Positions 53,109-62,200 of a DNA stretch of 64,000 nt are shown here, in pieces; the stretch's first letter is position 1, and every line of letters begins with the position of its first letter. A program made the translations under genes and the position numbers. The stretch comes from Pseudaquabacterium terrae (GTDB lineage Bacteria > Pseudomonadota > Gammaproteobacteria > Burkholderiales > Burkholderiaceae_C). The notes below the pieces were generated by a model, which was not told the origin of the DNA, ran no database searches, and saw nothing but the letters and a program-made list of their open reading frames with translations. The DNA is taken from positions 124,001-188,000 of the forward strand of contig NZ_JABRWJ010000008.1 in the NCBI RefSeq assembly GCF_013266755.1, in the 5' to 3' direction.

Positions 53109-53115
53109 GGGAGGA

Positions 53116-56100
53116 TCAGCTGTAGCCGAGACCGCCCGCCACCAGCCCGGCGAAATCGATGTTCAGCAGGTTCTGCTCCTGCACGCCAGCCAGCTGCGCC
53201 AGCGTGATCGGCGTGAAGCTGCCGTTGGCGAGCCAGCCGGTGTAGAGGCTCAGCGCGGCGGCGGGCGGCGGCGAGCCGACCAGGTTCGTGTACAGCAGCT
53301 CGACCACCGCCGCGTGGCTGGCGCCGGCGCCCAGGCGCGCGTCGAGCGCCAGCTGGGTCAGCGCCTGCGGGGTCATGCCGCCGTCGAGCAGGCTCAGGCC
53401 GATGCCGGCATAAGCGGCGTTGTGCACCGCCGCCGGACCGAACACGACGCCGAGCAGCCGGGCGACTTCACCGGCATGGCCGTCGAGGTCGAGCGCCAGC
53501 CGGGTGTCTGCGAACTGCAGGCGCTCGATGCCCTGCAGCAGGTCGCGGCCTTCGAGCCCGCGGCTGTCGTTGACGGTCCAGCCCGTGTCGTCGTGCTGCA
53601 GCGTGAATGCCGAACGCGCGCCGGCGTAGACGACGCGGTCGATGCCGGCGCCGCCGTCGATCAGGTCGTTGCCGCTGCTGCCGCCGAGCACGTCGGCGGC
53701 GGCGCTGCCGCGCACCACCGGTTGGTTCGCGGCACTCAGCCGGTAGCCGCCCATGCCGGTGGCGACATCCGCGGCGCTGACGTAGTAGGTGCCGGCGGTC
53801 GCCGGCGTGAAACTCAGGCGCGCATTGCCCTGTCCGCCGCTGTCGTCGTCGAAGGCCAGCAGCTTGCCCTGGCCGTCGAACAGCATCAGGTAGGGGTTGG
53901 CCAGGCCGTCGGTGACGCGCTGCAGATCGATGGTGTAGTTCGCGCCGGCCGAGAGGCTCAGCGCGAACATGTCGCTGTCGGTCGGCGCGGTGATAACGCC
54001 GAAAGTGAACGACCCGTTGGTCTGCAACACGCCGCTGGTGGCGGTGGAGGCGAGGTAGTCGTCGGTGGGCTTGCCGGCCGAGATGCCGTAGCTGCCGGTG
54101 GCGCCGCCGTTGTCCGAGGCCACGACGTAGTAGCTGCCGCTGGTGGTGGGCGTGAAGTGCAGCTGCGCGTCGTCGGCGCTGCCGCTGTCGTTGTCGGTGG
54201 CGATCAGCTGCAGCTCGGGCTGCGGGCCGTACAGCACCAGGTAGGGATCGACCGCCGCGCTGCCGGCCAGCATGTCGAAGCGATAGAGCGTGCCGGCGAC
54301 CAGCTCGACCTTGAACATGTCGCCGTCGTCGGCCGCGTCGATGCGCCCGCTGACGAAGCTGCCGCTGGTGGGCAGCACGCCGGTGCTGTCGACGCCCATC
54401 GAGAAATCGTCGCCGGCGATCGGTGCGGTGGTGCTGAAATTCCACGCGCCGTTGCCGCCCAGGCCGGCAAAGGCATTGCCCGGGGCGTCGCGGAATGCGC
54501 CGCCGTCGATGCTGACGGTGTAGGACGCGCCGTTCGCGAAGGCCGCTGTCGGGTCGATCGTGACCTTGTTGCCGTCGAGCTTCACCTGCGCGCTGTCGGT
54601 CACGGCGATGTTGATCGCCGGCTGGCCGCCGCGCTGGATCACGATGTTGCCGCTGCCGACCGACACGGTCTCGTCGAACTCGATCACCAGGTTGGCGTTC
54701 AGCGCCACCTTGCTGCCCTCGTCGGCCGGGCTGAAAGCGACGATGCGCGGCGCGCTGCTGTCGACGCTGGAGGTGCTGAAGTTCCAGCTCGCCGCATCGC
54801 TCCAGCCGGCGAAGGGGTTGCCGGCCAGGTCGGCCAGCGCGCCCGCGGCCACGGTGACATAGACGCCGCGTGAGGCGGGCAGGTTGGCGGCCGGATCGAT
54901 GATCACGCTGTTGCCGCTGAAGCTCAGCTGCAGGCTGTCGCTCGCCGCGATGCTGCGCAGCAGGGTGCCGTCGGCCGCGTGGATGTTGATGTTCCCGCTG
55001 CCGGCGCGCACCGCTTCGTTGAAGCTCAGCACGAGGTTCGCGCCGATCGTCACCGCGGTCGCGCCGTCGGCCGGGCTGCGCGATTGCAGCTGCGGTGCCG
55101 CGCTGTCGGCGCCGGGAATCAGCTCGGCCAGCAGCCGCGTGACGTCAGCGAAGCGGAAGCGCTCGATGTTGGTGGCGCGGTCGACGCCGCTCGGGCCGTT
55201 CAGCGTCACGGTGCTGCCGGACACGGTGATCGTGTACGACGATGCGGTGCCGTCGAACACCGCGGTGTCGGCGCTGCCGTCGCCGCCGTCGAGCGTGTCG
55301 TTGCCGGCGCCGCCGATCAGCGTGTCATCGCCGCCGAGACCGTCGAGCTGGTCGTTGCCCGAACCGCCGATCAGCTGGTTCGAGGCGGCATTGCCGGTGA
55401 TCGTGTCGTTGCCCGCGCCGCCCACCGCGTCCTCGATCACCGTGTCGTAGCTGATCGCGACGTTGTTCGTCATGCTGTTGGCCGACGAGAAGCCGCCGCC
55501 CCGCAGGTCGATGACGCTGGCGCTGTTGAAGCCGCTGAAGTTCAGCGTGTCCAGGCCGCCGGAGTCGAAGATCGTCAGCACCGGATGGGCGTTGCGGCTG
55601 AAGTCGTAGATCGCGCCCAGGCTGCCGGTGATGTTGCTGTTGAAGCCGTACACCGTGCTGCCGCTGCGCGTCGTCGTCGACGCGCCGTAGATGGCCTGGA
55701 TCGCCATGATGTCGTTGAGCATCGGCGTCTGCGGCGCCCAGGTGTTGCCGTTGCCGTCGGTCCAGTCGGCCTGCATCACGTCGGGCGAGTACAGCGCCGA
55801 GGCGTTGCGCGGACCGAAGTACGACATCACCGACAGCACCTCGGTGTCCTGGTACGACGACGGCGACCAGCCGCCGGCGCCGTTGTAGTCGCCCATGTGC
55901 TCGAGGCCCAGGGCGTGGCCGATCTCGTGCAGGAAGGTGTCGAAGCCGTAGCCGCCGACCACCGGGCTGACGAGATCGGACTCGGTGACGTTGAACCACA
56001 CGCTGCCGAGGGTGGGCAGGTAGGCGTGGGCGTAGCCGATGTCGGTGCTGGTGTAGCCGAACTCGATGTTCGTCGACCCGCTGCCCTGCGCGAGGGTGGG

Positions 56101-56307
56101 CGCGATCAGTTCGTCCCAGGCGGTCAGCGCCAGCGCCAGCACGGTCTGCCGCGAGGCATTGACGCTGCGAAAGCCCGCCGCCTCGCCCTGCGAGTACAGG
56201 CCGCCGGCGCTGGTCGGGAACGAGTAGGTGATCGTGCTGCCGGACCACTTGTAGCCGGAATTCAGCTGGGACAGGACCTGGGCCTGGGTCCAGTTTGCAA
56301 TTGCCAT
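53116..56307 (-). CDS. Serralysin-like M10 metalloprotease with RTX, Ig-like, PPC and DUF4214 domains
   Basis: This 1063-aa protein is probably exported by type I secretion. The catalytic domain (about 1-215) has the zinc motif HEIGHALGLEH (His 127, Glu 128, His 131, His 137) and the Met-turn VMSYF near 160. RTX calcium repeats follow (about 296-345: GGAGNDTITGN, GGSGNDQLDGLGGDDTLIGG). Then come two Big_5 Ig-like domains, two PPC domains, a short RTX-like stretch and a DUF4214-like end. The ATG at 56307 follows GGAGG. Serralysins normally lack the Ig/PPC tail. Confidence 0.88.
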   Translation of the reverse strand: MAIANWTQAQVLSQLNSGYKWSGSTITYSFPTSAGGLYSQGEAAGFRSVNASRQTVLALALTAWDELIAPTLAQGSGSTNIEFGYTSTDIGYAHAYLPTLGSVWFNVTESDLVSPVVGGYGFDTFLHEIGHALGLEHMGDYNGAGGWSPSSYQDTEVLSVMSYFGPRNASALYSPDVMQADWTDGNGNTWAPQTPMLNDIMAIQAIYGASTTTRSGSTVYGFNSNITGSLGAIYDFSRNAHPVLTIFDSGGLDTLNFSGFNSASVIDLRGGGFSSANSMTNNVAISYDTVIEDAVGGAGNDTITGNAASNQLIGGSGNDQLDGLGGDDTLIGGAGNDTLDGGDGSADTAVFDGTASSYTITVSGSTVTLNGPSGVDRATNIERFRFADVTRLLAELIPGADSAAPQLQSRSPADGATAVTIGANLVLSFNEAVRAGSGNINIHAADGTLLRSIAASDSLQLSFSGNSVIIDPAANLPASRGVYVTVAAGALADLAGNPFAGWSDAASWNFSTSSVDSSAPRIVAFSPADEGSKVALNANLVIEFDETVSVGSGNIVIQRGGQPAINIAVTDSAQVKLDGNKVTIDPTAAFANGASYTVSIDGGAFRDAPGNAFAGLGGNGAWNFSTTAPIAGDDFSMGVDSTGVLPTSGSFVSGRIDAADDGDMFKVELVAGTLYRFDMLAGSAAVDPYLVLYGPQPELQLIATDNDSGSADDAQLHFTPTTSGSYYVVASDNGGATGSYGISAGKPTDDYLASTATSGVLQTNGSFTFGVITAPTDSDMFALSLSAGANYTIDLQRVTDGLANPYLMLFDGQGKLLAFDDDSGGQGNARLSFTPATAGTYYVSAADVATGMGGYRLSAANQPVVRGSAAADVLGGSSGNDLIDGGAGIDRVVYAGARSAFTLQHDDTGWTVNDSRGLEGRDLLQGIERLQFADTRLALDLDGHAGEVARLLGVVFGPAAVHNAAYAGIGLSLLDGGMTPQALTQLALDARLGAGASHAAVVELLYTNLVGSPPPAAALSLYTGWLANGSFTPITLAQLAGVQEQNLLNIDFAGLVAGGLGYS

Positions 56308-56464
56308 TGCGCGAATCCTCCCTCGGGCGCGTGCGGCGGGGCGCGGACCCGCCGGCATCTCTTTATCGGTCAAGTCGGGCGCGGCGGGAACGTGGAACGA
56401 GCCCGGGCGTGAAAGCTGGACGATTTTGCCGGGGGCGAAGTGCCCGCCCCCGTCCGCAGGCGCT

Positions 56465-59233
56465 TCAGCCGGGCAGGAAATCGAGGCCTTCGGCGGCCAG
56501 GCCGGTCAGGCCGATGCGCTGCGCCGTCAGGTCCAGGCCAGCGGCCCACCACAGCAGCGAGGCCTGGGTGTACGCGCCGCCTGTGATCAGGCTGCTGAAG
56601 TAGGCGACTTCCGTTGGCGCCGCGGCGTGACCGACGAGGTTGGCGTAGACGTGGCCGACCACGGCGTCGTTCGAGCGCGAGCCCGCCAGCGACAGGAACA
56701 GCGGATCGGCGAGTGCGCGCGTGACGAGTTCCTCGCCACCGGCACCGGTGTCGGCCAGTGCGAGATAACGGCCCACCAGCGCGGCATTGTCGAGCTGCGT
56801 CGTGCCGAAGACCGCGCCGACCACGCGTGCGACCTGGCCCGCGGCGCCGCCGAGGTCCAGCGCCGTGCTGCGGTCGCTGAACTGCAGGCGTTCGACGCCG
56901 ATCAGATGGTCGGTGTCCGCCGGCGCGGTGCCCACGGTCCAGCCGCCGTCGAGATGCCGCTGCAGCGTGGCCGCGCCGCGCGCGACGGCCACGACCACGG
57001 TGTCGGTGCCGGCGCCGCCGTCGACGACATCGCGGCCCGGCCCGGTGGCGACGCGGTCGTTGCCCTCGAGCGCCAGGTAGCGCTTGGAGCCGGGGGCCGC
57101 GGCCAGCGTCTCGGCCTGCGCCGTGCCCTGCACGACGGGCAGCGCGGCCACGTTGACGGTGGCGGTGTAGACGTTGCTGCCGCCCTGGCTGTCCTTGACG
57201 CTGAAGCGGAACTGATCGCTGCCGGTGGAGGCGATGGCGGCTTCGTAGGTGTAGCGGCCATCGGCCTCGAGGACCAGCCAGCCGTGCCGCGGGTGCTCAT
57301 GGATCAGGTAGCTGGTGCTGTCCGCATCGGCATCCAGCGCGGCGGGCAGGCGGCCGGTCGTCGTGAGACCTTGCGTCGCCGCCAAGGCGTGGTCCGCAGC
57401 GATGGGGGCGCGGTTGCCCGCCAGCGTGCTGAAAGTCAGCGCCTGGCCATGCTCCATGCCCACCGACCGGTTGCCGTCGGCGTCCTTCAGCGCCCCGTTG
57501 TCGATGCTGACGTAGTAGCGGATGCCGGCTGCCAGGTCCTGCGCGGGGTTGATGGTGACGAGCGGGCCGGTGATGCTGACCTGGCTGGTGTCGCTGATCG
57601 AAATGCGCTGGACGATGCCGCCATCGGGCGAGGTCTGGATGTTGACGAAGCCGAGGTGGGACTGCACCGGCCGGTCGAAGCTCAGCACCAGGTTGGCAGA
57701 ACGGGCGACGTCGGTGGCACCGTTCACGGGTGTGGCCTCGATGACCGACAGCGCGGTCACGGCCGACAGCTGGTAGCCGCCGGTGAGCCGGCCGTTCCCG
57801 GAGGCCTCCAGGTAGTAGGTGCCGGTGCTCGGGGCCATGAACGTGAGCGCCGAGCTACTGCTCTTGCTACCGGCGTCGTCGTTGGCGGCGAGCTCGCTGC
57901 CATCAGGCCCCAGCAGGCGCAGGTAGGTATCGAGCGACGAATCCGTGCCGGCGAGCGAGAACCTGTACGACGTGCCGCCGACGAGGGCGACCTTGAAGAA
58001 GTCGGTGTCCGCCGGTGCGTCGATCCGCCCCGTGCTCTTGGCGCCGTTGGTTATCACGGTCCCCGTCGTCGCCATCGAAGAGGGATGGTCGTCCGGAACA
58101 GTCGTGGCGCTCAGGCTGTAGCTGCCGGTGGCATTGCCGCCCCAGGGACTCACGATGAGGTAGTAGCTGCCGTCGACGGGGGGCAGGTAGCTCAGCGGCT
58201 CCCTGGTGACGGCATCGAGGCCGTAGCTCGCGTCCCCGGTCGGCGTCTGCACGAGCAGGCTGACCACGTCTCTCGAGAGACCTTCCATCCCAAGCTGGAT
58301 CAGCACGCCGGCGCGCAGGTCGAGACGCAGCCAGTCGGAGTCGCCCGGGCGTTCGAGCGCGCCGCTGACGGCGGGGCCATCCACCCTCACGACGCCCGCT
58401 GTTGCGCTGCTGGCCGGGAAGTCGTCATGCGTCGCGCTGAGGCTGTAGCCGCCGACTTGGCCGACATCGCTGGACACCTCGAGGTAGTAGGTGCCGCTGG
58501 CCGGGGCCGTGAAGCTGAGCCGCGAGCCGCCCTTCTTGGTGCCTGCGCCGTCGTCGTCGGACGCCAGCTCGCGGTTGTCGTCGGCGTGCACGCGCAGGAA
58601 GGTGTCCTGCAGGGCCGTGCCGCCGATGCCCTGCAGCGAGAAGTCGTAAGTGGCATTGGCTTCGAGCACCACCTTGAAGTAGTCGACGTCGCCCCACCGC
58701 TCGAGTTGGCCCGAGGCAGACGGGCCGTTGGGGATCACCACGCCGTTCGTGCTGCTCGAGGCGGGGTAGTCGTCGGCCGGCGTGACCGGATCGGGCGGGG
58801 GCGTCACCACGGTGGGCGATGTGAGGCTGGCCCGCACCGTGTAATTGCCGGTCTCGCGGCCGGGGCCTGCGGCGTCCAGGTAGTAGGTACCGCTGCTCGG
58901 CGCGGTGAAGTCGATCTGGGTGGGCCCGTACTTGCTACCGCTCGTGTCTCTGGCGATGCTCGAACCGTTGCTGTCGCGAAGAACCAGTTCCGAGGTGTAC
59001 AGCGCGCCCTCGAGCTGGAAGCGGTAGCGCTGGCCGGCGCCGAGTTCGACGCGGAAGCGATCGATGTCGCCAGCGACACCGATGACGCCGGGCTGCGCTG
59101 CGCCACCGATGGCGATGGTGACGTTGTCGCCGGTGGTGTCGGGATGATCATCGGCTGCGCCGGCTGCCAGCGGAAGCCCGGCGGCGGGTGGGGTGGAACC
59201 GGGCAGGACTTGCGACATGGGTTGGACGCTCAT
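56465..59233 (-). CDS. PPC / Ig-like / cadherin-like protein with DUF4214-type C-terminus
   Basis: This 922-aa protein has no signal peptide. Four PPC-like domains fill about 25-470 (for example VAGDIDRFRVELGAGQRYRF, APSSGTYYLDAAGPG). A Big_5 domain follows (TPVNGATDVARSANLVLSFD), then a cadherin/VCBS-like domain (LTTTGRLPAALDADADSTSY, DQFRFSVKDSQGG). A short hemolysin-type region leads to a DUF4214-like end (VGRYLALADTG, HVYANLVGHAAAPTEVAYF). The end resembles that of the neighbouring protease. It is the second gene of the leftward cluster, 52 bp after the first and 157 bp before the protease start. Confidence 0.82.
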   Translation of the reverse strand: MSVQPMSQVLPGSTPPAAGLPLAAGAADDHPDTTGDNVTIAIGGAAQPGVIGVAGDIDRFRVELGAGQRYRFQLEGALYTSELVLRDSNGSSIARDTSGSKYGPTQIDFTAPSSGTYYLDAAGPGRETGNYTVRASLTSPTVVTPPPDPVTPADDYPASSSTNGVVIPNGPSASGQLERWGDVDYFKVVLEANATYDFSLQGIGGTALQDTFLRVHADDNRELASDDDGAGTKKGGSRLSFTAPASGTYYLEVSSDVGQVGGYSLSATHDDFPASSATAGVVRVDGPAVSGALERPGDSDWLRLDLRAGVLIQLGMEGLSRDVVSLLVQTPTGDASYGLDAVTREPLSYLPPVDGSYYLIVSPWGGNATGSYSLSATTVPDDHPSSMATTGTVITNGAKSTGRIDAPADTDFFKVALVGGTSYRFSLAGTDSSLDTYLRLLGPDGSELAANDDAGSKSSSSALTFMAPSTGTYYLEASGNGRLTGGYQLSAVTALSVIEATPVNGATDVARSANLVLSFDRPVQSHLGFVNIQTSPDGGIVQRISISDTSQVSITGPLVTINPAQDLAAGIRYYVSIDNGALKDADGNRSVGMEHGQALTFSTLAGNRAPIAADHALAATQGLTTTGRLPAALDADADSTSYLIHEHPRHGWLVLEADGRYTYEAAIASTGSDQFRFSVKDSQGGSNVYTATVNVAALPVVQGTAQAETLAAAPGSKRYLALEGNDRVATGPGRDVVDGGAGTDTVVVAVARGAATLQRHLDGGWTVGTAPADTDHLIGVERLQFSDRSTALDLGGAAGQVARVVGAVFGTTQLDNAALVGRYLALADTGAGGEELVTRALADPLFLSLAGSRSNDAVVGHVYANLVGHAAAPTEVAYFSSLITGGAYTQASLLWWAAGLDLTAQRIGLTGLAAEGLDFLPG

Positions 59234-59285
59234 GTTGGGAGTTGGGCGGATGCGGGAGGGCGTGAACCCGTCCCCGGATCCGGCG

Positions 59286-62200
59286 TCACGCGCCGTGGTC
59301 GAACCAGGTAGCGGCCTCGCCGGTCGCCTGTCCGACCAGCTCGACCGCGGCCGAGGCGGACCCGCTGCCCGGGGCCAGGTCGACCTCGACGGTGTAGCTG
59401 CCGGTCTTTTCGTCGGCCAACGCGATGTCGAGGTAGTGCGTACCGGTGTTGAGCGCCTTGTAGGTGAGCCATCCGTTCGCCTGGCTCAACCAACCCAGAT
59501 CGGGCGTGAACAGCGTCACGCTGCCGTGGGAGTCGCTGGTCTCCGTGAGCAGGATCTGGATCGTCTGGCCTGCGACGAGGTCGAGCTTGAAGCGATCGAC
59601 GTCGTTCGCCACCTCGATCGCGCCGCTGACGGCACTGCCGCCGACGGAGAGCGCAGCGAGGTTGGCGCCTCGCGCGTCGTGGTCGTCGGTGGCGGTCGTG
59701 AAGTTGTATGCGCTGGAACCCACCAGGCCGGCGAACGCATTGCCGGCGCTGTCACGCAATGTGCCTGCGCCGATCTCCATGTAGAAGTCGCTCGCCGCCG
59801 CAAGCTCGATGCCGGTGTGGAGGGTCAAGGTACTCCCGTTGAACCAGACATGGCTGTAGTCGGCGATGTCGTAGCTGGCCACGGCGGCGCCCGAGCTGCT
59901 GCGCAGCACGATGCTGCCCGTGCCGGGCAGGATGGCGCCATCGAAGCGGATCACGAAGTCGTCGGTGCGCGAGATCACGCCGCCATCGACGGGATCGAGC
60001 TGGGCCACGACCGGGCCCGCGACATCGGCCTTGTCGACGGCGATCGCGTAGCTGCCGATGCCGTTGGCGACGTCGCTGGCGCGCAGGTAGTACGTGCCGC
60101 TGGTCGTCGGCGTGTAGCTGAACTGCGGATCGGCCTTCGAGCCGCCGTCGTTGGCGACCAACTGGGCTTTCGTCGGGCTGTAGAGCGCCAGGCGCAGGTC
60201 GGGCGCCAGCACCTCGCCGGCGCGCAGCAGCTCGAAGTCGTACTTGACCCCGGCCGTCAGGTCGACCTTGTAGAAGTCCGCGTCGCCGGTGAACTCGAGG
60301 TGGCCGAGGCGCGGGCCGGCGTCGACTGTGACGCTGGCCGGCGTCGTCCAGGCGGCCGGAACCGTGTCGGTCGCCGTGCTGGCGCGGACCTGGTAGCGCC
60401 CGGTCGCGCCGTTCTCAGTGGCAGCCTCGACGAAGTAGTTGCCGGTCGACGGTGCAATGAACGTGACGTGGGTCGTCCCTGCCGCGAAGCCGAGGCCCTG
60501 GTGATTCCCCGCCAACAGCATGCCGGCTTCGTTGTAGACCCCAAGGCGGGTATCGAGCGGGGCGTCGAGCCCGGACAGGTCGATGTGGTACATCCGCCCC
60601 GCCGTCAGCGCCACCTTGAAGCGGTCGGCATCGGCCGGCGACTGGATCTCGCCGCGGCTGGCCGCCCCGTTCAAGGCCAGGCGGCCGGTGGTACCGGCGC
60701 TCGCCAGGAAGTCGTCGGTGATTGCAACGGCCGCCACCTGGTAGTTGTTATGGGTGCTGTCGTTCGGGTCGTAAGTCCAGTTGCTGGCCTTCAGGTAGTG
60801 CGCGCCGCTGGTCGCTGCGGTCACGTGGAGACGGTAGGTCGACGTGCCGCCGATGTATTCGACGAACGTGAACGGATGGATGCCGTTGTCAACCTGCACG
60901 CCCAGCTCCGGATGGCCGGCGTCGGCCTGCACGCTGAACGTGTAGCTGCGGCCCGCGACCAGGTCGACGCGGAACAGGTCGCGATCGCTGTAGTCGTCGA
61001 TGTGGCCGCTGCGCGTGCCGCCGATTGGCAGCACGGCCGCGCCTTCGGGATTGGACGCAAAGTCATCGCCCGGGATCGTGCGCGTGGTGAAGTTGAGCGC
61101 ATCCGTCGTGGTCAGGCCGGCAAACGCATTGCCCGTCGCGTCGACGAAGGCGCCTGGGGAGATGCCGATGTGATAGGCCGTGCCCGGCGCAAGCTCGAAG
61201 CGCGGAACCATGAAGACGAATTCGCCGGAAACAAGGAGCTGCGCCGGGTCGGTGACCGGAATCGTCCGTTGTGCGACGCCATTGGCGTAGAGGACGATGT
61301 CGCCCTGGCCCGGGAATACTGGCTCGCTGAACCTCAGCGCTAGGCTCCCCCACTCGAAGTAGCCGGTCGAGTTGTCGGCCGGTTGAGCGCCGACGAGGAA
61401 GGGCACGGTGCTGCTGGTGGCCGACAGCTGGTAGGCCCCGAATCCACGGCCTTCATCCATCGCGCCGAGGTAGTAGGTGCCGCTGGTCGTGGGCGTGTAG
61501 TGGATCTGCGCGTCGGTGGAAGCCTTCGAGCCGAAGGTGTCGAAGGCGATGCGCTCCTGCTGGCCCGCCGAATTGAGCAGGAGCAACTGCGGATTCAAGT
61601 TGCCCGGGCTGGCGGCGTCCTTCGCCAGCGTGAAGGTGTACGTGACGCCCTGCTGCAGTTGCACCGCGAACATGTCGGCGTCGTCGGGCATCTCGATGCG
61701 CCCGCGGGTCGCCGCGCTGTCGACCGTGACCACGCCCGCCGTGCTCGTCGCCCACGGGAAGTCGTCTGCCACGGCCAGGGTGTGGAAGTTGTGTGCCGTC
61801 GGATCGCTGAGCCCGGCGAACGGCAAGCCGCTCGTGCCGACGAACGCCCCCGCGTCGATGGTGAGGTAGTAGGCCTGGCCGGGCGTCAGGTCGCTGCTCG
61901 GGTCGATCGTTACGGTGTTGCCGTTGACCTGGACCTGCGCCGTGTCGCCGGACCAGATCGAGCGCGCGACGCTGCCATCGCCGTTGTGCAGACGGATCCA
62001 CCCCTGGCCCGCCATCACGGGTTGCGAGAACGTCAGCTGCAGGTTGCTCGACACCGGGACGTCGGTCGCGTCATCGGCGGGCGACACGCTGGTCAGGAGC
62101 GGCGTCGCGCCCGCCGTCAGCCGGTAGCCTCCAATGGCGCTGCCCTCATCGGCGGCGCCGAGGTAGTAGGTGCCGGTCGTCGGCGCGGTGTAGCTCAGCC

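Noticed and set aside
56363-56370. ACCGATAA on the minus strand, about 55 nt before the protease start, as a FliA -10
   Set aside because: No TCAAGTT or TAAAGTT box lies 11-12 nt upstream, so a sigma-28 promoter is not supported.
56410-56464. GGGGGCG/CGCCCCC hairpin between the DUF4214 protein and the protease as a terminator
   Set aside because: No T-tract follows in the direction of transcription (minus strand). The genes look like one unit.
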